Below are positions 31,372 through 43,652 of a stretch of DNA of 64,000 nt, piece after piece; position 1 is the first letter of the stretch; each line of letters opens with the position of its first letter. A program made the translations under genes and the position numbers. The notes beneath the pieces are model-generated. The model searched no databases and was not told the DNA's origin. It saw nothing but the letters and a program-made list of their open reading frames with translations. Source of the stretch: Cymbomonas tetramitiformis (Eukaryota; Chlorophyta; Pyramimonadophyceae; Pyramimonadales; Pyramimonadaceae); NCBI GenBank assembly GCA_001247695.2, contig LGRX02025776.1, forward strand, positions 1-64,000, given 5' to 3'.

Positions 31372-33109
31372 ACAATTGGTCCCCCTGCCTAACGTAGGCT
31401 ACGTCCACTACAAGGTTTTTTATTTTTGTTCTTCCCTCGCGCTTGAAGGCCTTCTCCAACAAGATGGACGCATCCGAGTTGGGATTCCCCACGCGGTGGG
31501 TAGCGTTCATCCCTTCCGGGAGGCGCTTGTCCACCTCCTTCATGATGAAGGAGACCGCGCTGCGGACATAAGGGTAGGGCTTCTCTTTGCAGGTATTCTT
31601 CATATCGAGAATACCAGTTACCTGCAGCCCCACCAAACGAAATACATGTGTCAAATACTGGAAATCTAGTACAGTACTATTACAGACATATTGAAGAACA
31701 GAAAAGGTTGGTGCGCACCTTGATCCCGATGAGCCCCTCGGTGAGGGGGAAGTCGGGGCCGTCCATGATGTGGTTGGGGAGAATATCCCCAACCGCATTC
31801 GCCACCACCAACCCGGCGAACAGCCCGACGTTGGCCTTCAATCGGCCGGTGTTCGTCACGAGTTGGCCTTTCTCGGGACGGACCGAACTCTTCATCGGAG
31901 CGTACTCCGTTTGCGCCCCCACGTACACCACCACCTCTTTCCCCACGTAGAAGATGTCTTCAACATTTGTGGCTTCGGGCTTGGCGGGCTTGGCCGGTGA
32001 CGGGGCCGGTGACGCGGCCGCCTTGGCCTTGCCCTTTGCGGATGCGGAGGCGGGGCCCTCCGAGGGCTTGTTCTTGCCCTTTGCGGATGCGGATGCGGAG
32101 GCGGAGGCGGGTGCTTTTTTGGCCTTGGCCTCCACCTCCTTCTTCTTGCATTCCGCCTCCAGGCGGTCAGCCTCCTCCTCGTCCTCCTTGTCCGGGGCGT
32201 TGTAATCGTAGAGATAGGCGACTGCAAACAAAAACTGCTATAAACTGTAAGTTTTATGTAGTACTGTATGTGTACAATACGTTGGACGTATGTTGCAGGT
32301 ATACTACATACATATTGCAGGCATATTGCGGCCCTACTTTTCAGAAAGGTGCACAAGCAACTAAGTATGCTGAACGTGTGCTGCGACATGCTCCACATAT
32401 ACTGCAAGGGTCTTTCACGTGTATTAGAGGGTGGGAACGTACTCAGACGCTGTCGAGCCTCCCCGTGCAAGCACTCCACCTTCGAATTAGGCCCCTCCTC
32501 CAATTCGAATTGGGGCAGCGCTTTCAGCACCTCCAGCTTCTTGGCGATTTACCGTACCGGGCATGTGAGAGGGACCCCCTCCTCCATCAACGTGGTGTAC
32601 GGATGTAGTTTTTGGGGGTCCACCCACGTACACTTTCCCGTTTTCGTGTCGGTCGCCCACCGGCCACACTTCCACAAGTATCGATTGTTGTTGACAATCG
32701 ATCGGGCTTTCGCCCGCACGAACGATTCAGTGGGCGCGGTCGCCCACTTGCACCGATTTTGTACCGCCGTGACGCATTTTGTCACGCGGACTCTTGCTTC
32801 GGAACGTGAAGTAGGGGCTCAAGACGCCCGTCCTTCGCACGCAATTCTGCAAGTAATTCCTCCCCAAACTCTTCCCAAATCAATATTTTTCATGCACCGA
32901 AGGAACGAAGTTAATTAAAGCCGCATGCGTGTAGTAGGGGCTTACGTACCAAACTCCTCGTGACATGCTTTTAATTAATTGAGCTTCGAACGCGCTTTTC
33001 TCCTTGCGCCTTTTTTTTGCTCCCTTTCGCGTCTTGCGCCCCGTCCCCCCCTCCCTCCTCATCGTCCTCGTCGTCTTCCTTCGCCCTTTTCTTGCCCTTG
33101 TCCCTACAA
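31372..33109 (-). pseudogene. Unrecognised multi-exon gene, probably transposon-borne, decayed
   Basis: Minus strand. An acidic/basic exon (about 32,950-33,109; KKRAKEDDEDDEEGG and, in another frame, KEKSAFEAQLIKSMSRG) ends at a strong GTACGTAAG donor. A Cys/Trp-rich exon follows (about 32,550-32,800; KCVTAVQNRCKWATAP, KCGRWATDTKTGKCTW). Next is an exon with Ala/Lys low-complexity (AKKAPASASASASAKGK) running into NVEDIFYVGKEVVVYVGAQ (31,720-32,220). The last exon ends at a stop at 31,372 (MKNTCKEKPYPYVRSAVSFI). Frames disagree inside the first two exons, so it is likely broken. I recognise no domain. Intron 32,222-32,420 carries ATATTG motifs like the array downstream. Confidence 0.4.
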
Positions 33110-33429
33110 ATTACTGGCCTGTCCGCACGCGTGGAAAACCGTCCGTCCGACGTGTGGATGGCATGCGGACGCCGTATGGACGCTTTTTTTGCTAAATCCA
33201 CACGTGTGAAATTGTCTAATTTGTAAAAGTGATGTTCATACGGTGTCCATACGATAAATCCACACGTCGTCCATACGTGCGCTTCCGTGTGGACGACGTA
33301 TGCTAGTTTACCTGATTTTATTACGCGTGTGGACGCTCCGTACACTGCCCGACCGTATGGATAGGTGTCGTCCATACGTATGAACCACTGGAAATTGTTG
33401 TCCACACGTGCGGACAGCGAGAAATGCCG

Positions 33430-34230
33430 CTTCTACCCCTCCTCAGCCATATGGACACCATGGGGACGTGTCCCTGGACCGTACCGACGGGTACGGACGA
33501 CGTGTGGACGGGCGTATGGACAGTGTGAGGCCCGTGCCGTGCCACTCGTTTGCGCTTGTCCGCACGTGTGGACAGCCATTGCACCCGGGCCTGGGTGTAC
33601 CCGAGCACTGCTTGCCCCCTCCTTAGCCATGTGGACACCATGTGGACGTGTCCCTGGACGTACCGATGCGTACGGACGACGTGTGGACGGGCGTATGGAC
33701 AGTGTGAGGCCCGTGCCGTGCCACTATTGTGCGCTTGTCCGCACGTGTGGACAGCCATTGCACCCGGGTCTGGGTGTACCCGAGCATTTCCTGCCCCTTC
33801 ATCAGCCACATGGACACCATGGGGGCGTGTCCCTGGGCCGTACCGACGCGTACGGACGACGTGTGGACGGGCGTATGGACAGTGTGAGGCCCGTGCCGTG
33901 CCACTCGTTTGCGCTTGTCCGCACATGTGGACACCCATTGCACCCAGGCCTGGGTGTACCCAAGCATTTCCTTCCCCTTCATCAGCCACATGGACACCAT
34001 GGGGGCGTGTCCCTGGGTCGTACCGACGCGTACGGACGACGTGTGGACGGGCGTATGGACAGTGTGAGGCCCGTGCCGTGCCACTCGTTTGCGCTTGTCC
34101 GCACGTGTGGACAGCCATTGCACCCGGGCCTGGGTGTGCCCGAGCGTTGCTTGCCCCTTCATCAGCCATATATGGGCACCATGGGGGCGTGTCAACGAAC
34201 GAACCCATGCGTACGGACGACGTGTGGACA
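33430..34230. repeat. 180-bp tandem satellite of CACTA element 2
   Basis: Units begin at the AGCCATRTGGACACCATG block at 33,445, 33,625, 33,804, 33,984 and 34,164, a period of 179-180 bp, about 4.3 copies. Each unit contains CGTACGGACGACGTGTGGAC and GCACGTGTGGACAGCC. The less regular flanks (33,120-33,430, 34,230-34,400) carry the same core. Long open frames in the array are a by-product of the repeat. Confidence 0.85.
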
Positions 34231-37200
34231 GACGTATGGACGATCGGAATTCGCCAATCCATACGTATGGACGTCAAAATTGGAGTTTGTTGAAACACGC
34301 GTGTGGACACATACATCCGCGCGTGTGGATAAGGGTTTATCCGCATGGATTAGCGGAATCGTGCGTGTGAATACAGGTGTCCGTGCACATACGGTTTATT
34401 TACATATATAATACATCGTGTATCATCCGCAATCATCTGAATCAGATGAACTACTACGGTCATCCTCGCTACTACTGTTATCATCGATTTCACGGAAGAA
34501 ATCCGCCTTGCGATCCAACACAACTTGCAAGCAATCAGTTCGTCGTCGAATGGCCAAAGGGACAACATTTTCTTTGTACCGGGCAAGCCAAGCCGGCATG
34601 AAAGGAACATCCTGAATTACCACTTGATTCTCAATGCTGTCTGCGCGAACGAATGGCTGAGACACGTCCCATGACATGGCTTTGCGCAGGTAAATGTTCT
34701 TGCTGATGTCGTCCGCAAGCGCAGCCGCCTTTGGGTACCAACGGGCCTTCAACAGAAAGATCTCGTGACCGGGAAGATCAAGCTTGACGATCTTCATGAT
34801 TTCCCCATACCTATCTTCATCGTCATCGTCCGGTATCTCGCGTGTAAGAAGTTGGGCTGGAGTTGGCACTCCCGGACTTCGAAAGATGCTCTTGAAATAC
34901 CGTTGACAACTCTTCAAACCAATGTCGCTGTTGTGCACTCGGAAATCTTCACGCCCAATCTTGATGCTAGGATACTCCGTCCACGGGGCGATGCCGGCTA
35001 AGGCGAAGGCCTGCTCCTCCTCGGTCAAAGGCTGAATCTGCAAAGTTGCTGGGCACCTCCTCCACGTGTCTGGTTGTAGAAACACCGTCATCGGCCTTCG
35101 ACGACCCGTCCATCGGTTGCGACGATTCCGTTGCACACGGTTCCTGCATTCGCAAGGTACACACGGGTGGACTCAATGTTCCGTACGTTGGCATACGGTG
35201 TCCGTACGTCGTCCGAATGTCGTCCACATGGCATTCGCAAAATTTACAGTCATGCACATAAGTTGGTACCTGTTGATTGCGTCGAGTCTGTCGTCGAACT
35301 TTTTGCACAGAGTTTCGTACTCGGAGAACTCGGTACGAAGGTAGACTTGAATCTTTTCCCTATCATCTGTCGCGATTGACGCCGCGCAAGTGAATTAGTT
35401 GTCTTACAAGAAGACTAAAGAGAAAAACGGACAATAGTGAAAACCCATCCGTACGTACGGACAGGTATTCCGTACGCGTGGACAACGTCCTCCGCACGGG
35501 TGACCCATCGTCCACGCGCTTGGACAAGTGGTATTGACCAAACGGATAATAGTAAAGTACCGTCCGTGCGTATGGATCGCCGTCCACACGTGCGAACGAC
35601 TGCGTGTACACGTACTTACAAAGCATCCACACGCATGGACATACTAACATGCATGGTACACATGATACTTAGGGGTGTGCTCACCAGCGGTTGGCCGCAC
35701 AGTGCTTGATTTCGTTGTAAAGATGTTCTGCTTTGCAGGAGGTCGATAATGGGGAGCTCGACCACTTCGATGTATTCGCTTGATGCCAGCAACCATGGAA
35801 ACCGTTCGCCGCAACTCCAGTCCTTTCATCATGCTGGCGACGGGTTGTGAGCGGGTCTTGATGGACAGCTTCAACAACCCGAAATAGTCTTCGAAGACAT
35901 ACATCCAGATTTCCCGTGCAGGGCCGTTGTCCTTCAGCTGGTCGACAATGTGCACGAGAAGATGCGACATAATCACCAACGCCTCAGGGGAGTTGTTCCG
36001 CTCCATCTCATCTCTCAACTGCATGACTCGGCTCTGCAGCTTGTTCATTTCCTGAAAGGCAAAATGAGAGGCAACCTTAATCTCGAACCGGGACATGCCA
36101 GGTGTGAATGGTGGAGGAACACCCGGATGGAGAACGGCTTCATACGCCGTCCGTGCGGCGTCCGTACGGTGTCCGAGAATATCCACACGGAAGCACACGG
36201 GTGGATTAGGCAAAACGTACCTCTGGATGAATTGAGGGGGCGGTTAATTCTCGAACCACCACCGAAAATTCACCGATGAACCTCGCGTATTGTGGTCGGA
36301 GAACTTGCCCGTCAGCATTTTGCCAGGATGCAATAACGCCCAGTATCCCAGAAGTGCGGGATACCACCAGCTCCACGGCCTTCATCTTCCGCACCTTTTT
36401 CGGGTTCCTGCAGAAGTTTCTTAGCTAGAGGTCCCATATTTGTCGCGAGCTTCAGACCTCGTACCCACTTGATTGCACCGGTCTTTGCAATCGGTGACAG
36501 TCCCCACGGTGATGGTTTGTCTGCAAAGAATTTACATTGTTAGGCATACAGTGGATGGTCCATACGTCGTCCGTACGGTTACATGCGCCGTCCGTCCGGC
36601 AGCAACACGGTGTTCACCCGTATGGAACAGCAGAAACTCGCAAACGACCTACAAGCTTACCTGCCAGTCGCTTCGCAGCAGATCTTCGATCGTTTACATT
36701 TCTGGGTGGGGATGCGATAACCCACGATCGATGGACCTTCATCTTCCGCGCATAGTTGCGTGTGTTCGGTCCCCAACCATCACCAAAAATCACGCAGTGG
36801 ACGCCGTGAATCAGGTTGTACAAGATGTGCATCAGGTCGAGAAGGTAGTCCCGTACAATGTCAAAATCAGGAATGATTGACATCGGGCATGGTTCCTTAA
36901 CCCCGCTCTGCTTCATGAATTCCTCGACGATTTGTTTAGGCACTCGTCCCTCTCTGATCATCTTGGCGTGGAGCTGTTGGGTTTCACGGACTTCGCTGTT
37001 GGTGCGAAGAGGGATTGGTTCACCTGCTCAATGCCGGCGAAAATCAACACGACACGCTTAGACGGCGAATCACGCGTACGGAACACATCGGACTCCGGCG
37101 TCCACGCGTGCGGACGCCGGTATCCACAAGCCCGGACAGGGTGTTCTTTAACACATAATTTAAGCTAAAATCCACGAGCTGTCCGTGGGGTGTCCACACG

Positions 37201-37829
37201 GTGGGCACACATACTCCGTACGTACGGCCGATGAAGGAAAGGGGACAAGCGACGGGGTCATGCGTTTACCTGGTTGCAGTCCTTGGTGTAGTGAGGAATG
37301 TATGATTTTCGTTAGACCAGATGTAGATTTCTCGGTACCCCGGATCCAGCATTTCAGGCAAGCTAAGTACGAATTAGCTCCGAATCGTCTCGTCACGTCG
37401 CTCAAGCCAACGTAGTCTTCGAGCATTTTGTACAGCACGAGCTTGAACGTGAAAACCGTGTTGGTAACCACATCGAACATGCGTACGCCGTTAGTTAGTC
37501 TGTTAACCTCCAAGGTGAACATGTCGTAGAACTTGCTGCTGACTTTCGGTTTTCCATCCCAGATTCCCCAAGTCATCACGTATTCTCGTTTGCAGCGAAT
37601 TTCTCCCGGGAAGTTGACAATCGTAAAACACAGCGGAGTCACCGTGCACATGGCACCCATGACAGTCGGTAAATGACCATCTAGGAATCGGTTCTTCATG
37701 CCAAAAACGATTGTTTGTTCGCGCGAAAAATTGAACCGGACAGTGCGGCGGTCTCCGCACGCGGAGCGGTCCGACGTGGCAAGTGGAGGCGGCGGGCATC
37801 CAAATATTTGTTTTTAAGTGTTTCAAAAA

Positions 37830-39690
37830 ACATTTTCTGGTCTGGACGTTCGCTCACGACCTAGCAGCACCCTGTAAGAACGCGTATAAGGTGGACTAAC
37901 GCGCAGGTATGAGCTATTTGCGTACTGCCCAGCTGTGTGAAACTAGGAGAAATCTAAGAATTGGAAACATAGAGTGGTGAAATGTTTTGCTGAGATTGTA
38001 GGTTACCCCTTTTTAAAAAACTTTTGGTGTTAACGAATGTTAAGTTCGGGCTTGAGTTAATAGGAGTTTGACGCGTTCGCTGCTGACACGAGGGCCACCG
38101 CTTAAGTCCTAAAATTCCGCCCGCAGGCTGGAACTGCTGCGGTGCACTCTGTGCTGCATCGCATGTGGTCACACTCTTTTTTTGCCTCACAGGAAGGTTT
38201 TTATCTTTTTACTTAAAGGGAGCAGCGCGTCCAAAGAGTAATTCTCTGGCGGGACTTGTGCGTCCTCGGGTCTAATCGCCCCTGCTCCCCCCTCTAACTC
38301 TGGCGTGCTTTGTTGTGTGCAGATCCGCTTGCAGAGTTTAAAAAAACTCCCGAAAAGGTATACCAAAGGTATATTTTTTCGCGGACTGTTTCGAACTGAA
38401 GAGCAGCCTTTTTTTTTCAGTTAACGAAAACTGTCATTATTCGTTTTGCGGAGGTCAGAATTGTTGAGCGCGGCAGCGCCGAGAAAATAGTAATGAGACT
38501 GCAGCAGGCTCAGTGCAGCCTGCAAGCCTCATCTCTTTACCTTAGTTTAGTTTGCCTAACGCACAGGCCTACTTGCGGGTGCATATCTTGGCACCATACT
38601 CCTGCTGGGATGAGTGGTATTTTTGGGGCTGCAGTCTGAGTATTGGGCGAACGCCACTCAGCTTGGGTTTAATTCCCAACAGTCCCGGGAGGGGGGGGGG
38701 TGGGGATACAAGTGCCGCTGCTGAAGAGGAAACTATTCCCCTTTTGCGGAAGGATTTGCGACCGTCTAGTATTACATAATAGAAGGGAACACACCATCCC
38801 GTTTGCTGCACTTTTGATAGGGAAACAAGATACAACCCTGACTGCGACTCAACATGCAGTGAGGGAACGATGCGCTTGGAACGGTGTGCCAAAACAGAGT
38901 GATATTTTTCGGGACTGTAGTCTGAGTATTGGGGCTCACCCCGCTCAGCTTGGGTTTAATTCCCAACAGTTCCTGGGGGGTGGGGGGGTAGCCAGAACCG
39001 ACGGCGACCGTACGCGCCGTCGATTCCACAGCCAACAGCACCGAGATGCCCCGTTGAAGCACTTATTAAATAGATAGATAGTCACGCACATAGCCTGTGT
39101 ATTTTGTGTGGCGTTCCCTTTGTGTTTGAGGGAGGCACTATCAAGTGCATAGGAAAGGTCCGAGCATCCGTTGCATGGGTTGCTGCTGTTCACCGTATGC
39201 CTGAAAACGGTTGGGATCATCGGCATCCAGTTGTGTGAGGCTGCCGTATGTTTGAGAGCTCAAAAAGCATAGAAACTAGTTGTATTATATGCACTCTTGT
39301 TGTAGAACTAGGCTTGGATAGGTTACCTTGTTGGTATTATTATTATCATTTTCATTCTTAGCGCGTTTTCACGAATAACGTATCTTGTGAACCAATTTGA
39401 GGTTTCAACACTCCTAAGACTATTTGTCATACCTACAACTTTTGTATGTACATATATAATAACGTTAGCACTCACATAGCACCAATTTTCACGCTTCCAA
39501 CAAGTGCAGGTTGCCAACACGCTCAAACCCTAAGTCATTCGTCCTACACCCCCCTCACTTTTCCATTTGCTGCACAACAAATGCATTCGAATGAGCCAAA
39601 ATGGACGTCACCATCGTTTTTGGCAACATCGAAATAGGTAATATTGCTATTAGTATTGTTGGCATACATTGGATAATTCTCCAAATAAAA
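37830..39690. other. Unclassified insertion within the CACTA transposase
   Basis: Separates two transposase blocks. It holds no recognised gene. It contains a pair of similar 85-bp segments (see 38,610-38,976), poly-G runs at 38,691-38,700 and 38,976-38,988, and AT-rich sequence near 39,330-39,470. I found no flanking duplication. Confidence 0.4.
38610..38976. repeat. Two related segments with a tRNA-B-box-like core
   Basis: 38,610-38,692 and 38,898-38,976 share gtctgagtattggg and CAGCTTGGGTTTAATTCCC followed by a G-run. GGTTTAATTCC resembles a B box but no good A box is seen. Possibly SINE fragments or a decayed tandem repeat. Confidence 0.4.
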
Positions 39691-39984
39691 CCCAAACCCC
39701 TAGATGGTCATTTCGACCCCCCCCTGGGTGCCATGTGTGCGAATGCCGTCGTTGAAGGATTGGACGCCATCTGCACACGCCATAATGGCAATGTTCCTCG
39801 GGTCTTTAAAGATGTCCCACTTGTTGCGAACGAAGTTGAGAAATCCTGGCGAGTCTGCACGAGCATTGGGAAACGATACATAAGAATTCCTTGCACACAC
39901 TGTCCGCACGGGTGGATAACTACGTACACACGTACGGACAACGAACGAACGAATTGTCCATGCTACGGGTTTCCATACGGTGTC

Positions 39985-40535
39985 CCTGCGCTGTCGTGCG
40001 GGTGACTAGTGCCTCTGTCCGTGCGTATGGACACCATGTGGACATATTTTCTGTCCATACGGTGTCCATACGGTGGTCCATACGGCGTCCATACGAAATC
40101 CTTACGGTGTCCATGGGATATTGTCATATGGACACCACAATTACGCGTCGTCCATATGGTTCTTACATATGCATCAAGGTTTCGCCAGAAATCTGTTCAC
40201 ATTGTCCATACGGTTGTCCATGTGGATCCTTACGATGTCCATACGCTGTCCATATGCAAATCCACACGGATGAATGGAGCAATAATCCGTAGGGCCCCGG
40301 CGTTCGCTGCTGCCCTTGCATCCTTCCAGGCGCCGGATTGCCCTACAGCCAACCCTCCGGTGGTGCCAGCTCAGCAGACCGACACCCCTGCGGACGCGGC
40401 GATCATGACCTTCGTAGCGCCTGCAATCGACCCGTCGCCACAGCTCGCCCCGTTATCTGCATCTACGGCTAGCGAGCCGGTGGCACCGCCCGCGGAGCGG
40501 CCGCTTGAGCGGTCATCTCTGCACCTGGCACGCAC
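39985..40535. repeat. Duplicated segment: CACTA-2 end joined to gag fragment (copy 1)
   Basis: Closely matches 46,875-47,099 followed by 55,395-55,735. The left half is a TCCATACGG array. The right half encodes APAFAAALASFQAPDCP and SASTASEPVAPPAERPLER, a Pro/Ala-rich Gag fragment. This copy is interrupted at 40,536 by an LTR element; the other copy is interrupted by the hAT element. Each serves as the empty site for the other. Confidence 0.8.
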
Positions 40536-40709
40536 TGCTGGAATTGGCACAGTGACATGTTCGTACTGTCACCTGTCATATCCGGTGTGTCATCTTCGGT
40601 GACTCTGCTTGTGTCAGTCAGGGCATTTATTACCTTATGTTATCTATTATTCAGTTCGTTCTATCTCGCCGGGAGCGTTCTCCCCGTGGCTGCTGTACTC
40701 TTTCCAGCA
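40536..40709 (+). repeat. 5' LTR of element C
   Basis: Starts TGCTGGAATTGGCACAG, ends CTTTCCAGCA. Followed by GGTTTTGGACCCACTTTACG, which parallels the primer-binding regions of the other families. Confidence 0.8.
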
Positions 40710-42431
40710 GGTTTTGGACCCACTTTACGCTTGCGTATTGTGATTTTTAGCGTGAATTTTCACTTCGTGTTCGCTCTATCTTTATTTTGAGCGTAGCCAT
40801 CTTTATCTCGGCCTACGGAGTCTGATTCTCGCTTTCGCTTGGGCGGTCCGGCAGTTACGGGAATTTACGGCTAAGTGGTATCGGCATTTTCATTCGCGCG
40901 TTCGCTTACTTTGACGGATTTTTTTTCCGTGATGGCTCTCGTAGATGTTTTGTCCGATGGAGAGCTTCATGCTCTTTTGTTATCATGCGTCGAGAAGTTG
41001 GGGAAGGTTTCATTCTCAAAACGCGCTCAGCTCATTTCCTTGTGCCACGCCCAAGCTAAAGCGCTCGCTCATTTTGGGAGTGCCCCGCAGATTTTGCCGC
41101 GACCCGAGACAGTTTTGAAGCCGATCTTTTTGGAGATAGTTGTTTCAGAGGGCGCAGGAGTTGGTGGTGTGCCTTCCGGCGATTTTGACGGCTCCGAGGT
41201 TTCGTTCTGTGAGATGGGCATTGGAAATGGGCTGGCAGTTTTGGACACCCGATCTATTTCTTCGCAGGTCACTACCACTTTACCCTCGCCTAGGGCTTCT
41301 AGAGCGAGTACTGTAGCGTGCGCGCACAGGCCCCTCCTGTGCGCCACGAAGTTCATTATCTTCATCACCATCATGGCCCGACTGTATACTCTTCTGTGGT
41401 CCCTGGGTATGAGAATTTTGGAGCTAGTGAGAGTGAAGATGAATCGGAGTACCCTCTTGGGTATTACGATGAGTCTGACGACGATTGTGAGGAGTCTGGT
41501 GGCCACTTGGCCTTTCCGCGATTTTATCCTTCACAGCTGGCACATACTGTGTCTTCATTATTGATTTTAACCCCCCCAAGGCGATCCATAAATAATTAAA
41601 TGCAATAGTGTTTTCAAGTGGTCTCGGACTTAATTATTTAAAATCCTATCTATTGTCGCACACTCTCCTTGACGCAATATTGAATATTTTTTGAACTATT
41701 TACTATTACTATTGTACATTATCATCACCGCAAAATTAGTTATTTTTGAAGCTACTCGCTATTACTATTGCATACAAATTCCTTGGCGGAATCGTTGATT
41801 ACCGCGCTGCACATTTTACTGCAAATGAGTTCTTTACGGAATATTACACCTGTGCTTACAAACGATATATCAATATGTTCGTCTATGAAAGACCTATTTG
41901 TGGTACATTTTTCAGCCAAAATGGCCAAGTATATCAAACGTTATGCCCATTCCGAGCATTTTCGGTTATTACCGCACTCACTGGCATAGGGTTTCGCAGT
42001 CATCTAGGTCTCTGTATTATGGATACGGGGTATAAGGTATTGAACACAAAATATCATTCAAGCTTCACGCATACATGACTAATAGGTCTGTCAAGTTCCA
42101 TTTGCACATCGTAATGATGTTCCAATCAACAACCAACGTGTTACTAGTATCTTACACTCGGCACCTCCGGAGTGGGTACATTTGTGAAGCTGGACTGCCT
42201 ACAAACAGCATGCCTCTCCTTCTTGTCTCAGGTGCGGAGATGCGTTATTCGTATATAATATCTAAACTATTGATTGTTGTACAACCATCGTACGGCTTGC
42301 AATAATTATTTTTTAAACCTATGGATTGTCATACACCACACGATGCATCCTCTTTAAATATGTTTTGAACTATTTACCAGTGTCGACATCGGATCCTGTC
42401 CGACCTTGCCAAGTTAGCTTGGCATCTTTGC

Positions 42432-42635
42432 CTTGTAGTCGGTGTCGGGGTCGGTGCAGGCCTTCGGCCTGCACTTGTAGTCGGTGTCGGGGTCGGTGCA
42501 GGCCTTCGGCCTGCACTTGTAGTCGGTGTCGGGGTCGGTGCAGGCCTTCGGCCTGCACTTGTAATCGGTTTCGGGGTCGGTGCAGGCCTTCGGCCTGCAC
42601 TTGTAATCGGTGGCGGGCCGGTGCAGGCCTTCGGC
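42432..42635. repeat. 42-bp minisatellite with a hairpin in each unit
   Basis: About 4.5 copies of a 42-bp unit; GCAGGCCTTCGGCCTGC recurs at 42,456, 42,498, 42,540 and 42,582 and is a perfect inverted repeat with a TTC loop. The last unit is diverged. Confidence 0.85.
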
Positions 42636-43080
42636 AACATATTGGCATATCGCACGCATGATTCCGGTCACGTTTCATCCGAAACTGAAATTATTTTCTA
42701 GTGCGCCCGCGATACCGATAGGGTTATCAATAGGGGACTAACTTTTGATGTACTCCGCCTTTGAGGGTGAAATTGCACCCAACATATGAGCTTATACATA
42801 CGAACATATTGGCATATCGCACGCATGATTCCGGTCACGTTTCATCCGAAACTGAAATTATTTTCTAGTGCGCCCGCGATACCGATAGGGTTATCAATAG
42901 GGGACTAACTTTTGATGTACTCCGCCTTTGAGGGTGAAATTGCACCCAACATATGAGCTTATACATACGAACATATTGGCATATCGCACGCATGATTCCG
43001 GTCACGTTTCATCCGAAACTGAAATTATTTTCTAGTGCGCCCGCGATACCGATAGGGTTATCAATAGGGGAATAACGTTT
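42636..43080. repeat. 167-bp tandem repeat, 2.7 copies
   Basis: Units start AACATATTGGCATATCGC at 42,636, 42,803 and 42,970 and are almost identical, so the duplication is recent. The third copy ends inside the unit at about 43,080. Confidence 0.9.
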
Positions 43081-43085
43081 GAATG

Positions 43086-43652
43086 TTAAGTTAAATGCCG
43101 AAAACGGTTCCATGAAGAAAGCTGTATCCAGTAGCCAGGGTGAGAGGGGTCGTCGCGAGCGTCCTCGCAGACTTGGAAACGAATAGCTGGGGATCTTGTA
43201 GCACGTTGTCCACTGCCAAACCTTTTAACGTCGCAATACTCAACTGCCTCCGCGCGGAATTGCTTATTTTTCTCACTGTCGGGAGCATTATCGAACCAGT
43301 GCCCCGGGACGTTCACTACTACTTTCAAAGCTACTTGCTCCTCTCCAGGGTATTGCTTAATAAAGAGGTTGGCGTCGATAGCAGGCTGACTAAAAACTTT
43401 CTGATTGGCCTTAATCATCTCATTCGGCATGACGGCATGAAGGCGTTGGCGTGTAGCGGGAGGGAGGGACGAGCTAGTTCTTGGAACGAGCGGAGGGAGG
43501 TCGGCAAAAAACTGGCCTAGATGGGCGTGGTTGTCGGGCGAAGTGGACGGGGTCCGATCGAACCGCCAGTGTCGGTCAGATGCAGTGCGGCTCGATTTTT
43601 TAACGGTGCAGAACCTGCCAGTGTCGGCGTAGGGCTCCCCACCCAACCGCAC
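43086..43652 (-). CDS. Hypothetical 188-codon frame inside the TA element
   Basis: Open minus-strand frame with a protein-like middle (FIKQYPGEEQVALKVVVNVP, GHWFDNAPDSEKNKQFRAEA). I do not recognise it. The N-terminal third overlaps a CGGTGTCGG-rich repeat, so the true start may be the Met of MPNEMIKANQKVF. It could be a captured gene fragment or chance; the even hydrophobic pattern makes me favour a real coding past. Confidence 0.3.
   Translation of the reverse strand: MRLGGEPYADTGRFCTVKKSSRTASDRHWRFDRTPSTSPDNHAHLGQFFADLPPLVPRTSSSLPPATRQRLHAVMPNEMIKANQKVFSQPAIDANLFIKQYPGEEQVALKVVVNVPGHWFDNAPDSEKNKQFRAEAVEYCDVKRFGSGQRATRSPAIRFQVCEDARDDPSHPGYWIQLSSWNRFRHLT

Larger units (their letters stand above)
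34423..39941 (-). pseudogene. TNP2-type CACTA transposase, nearly full set of exons
   Basis: Read from 39,941 downward. RNKWDIFKDPRNIAIMACAD with DGVQSF matches the entry of the TNP2 transposase domain. After unrelated sequence (37,830-39,690) it resumes with CTVTPLCFTIVNFPGEIR, GVRMFDVV and FGANSYLACLKCW (37,160-37,699). Then come DFDIVRDYLLDLMHILYN (36,614-36,900), VRKMKAVELVVSRTSG (about 36,230-36,390) and the DUF4218-like SHLLVHIVDQLKDNGPAREI with FEDYFG (35,660-36,110). A coiled exon (about 35,270-35,370) and a DUF4216-like C-terminus (34,423-35,136) ending in an Asp/Ser tail complete it. Enzymes of this family cut and paste CACTA elements in the nucleus. I call it a pseudogene because of the 1.9-kb interruption, though individual exons look well kept. 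Confidence 0.6.
33110..40290 (-). mobile_element. CACTA-like DNA transposon 2 (minus strand)
   Basis: It holds a nearly complete TNP2-type transposase (34,423-39,941), a 180-bp satellite at the 3' side (33,430-34,230) and a shorter array of TCCATACGG/GTCCRTACGG motifs at the 5' side (39,890-40,280). The same motif fills the transposase introns. I could not locate CACTA terminal repeats, so both ends are approximate. The 5'-side array together with neighbouring gag sequence is duplicated at 46,880-47,099 and 55,395-55,735. Confidence 0.6.

Noticed and set aside
33321..34411. 300-codon frames over the 180-bp satellite
   Set aside because: Repeat translation in several frames on both strands; not a gene.
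42370..42678. Minus-strand frames giving repeated CRPKACTDP
   Set aside because: Translations of the 42-bp minisatellite.
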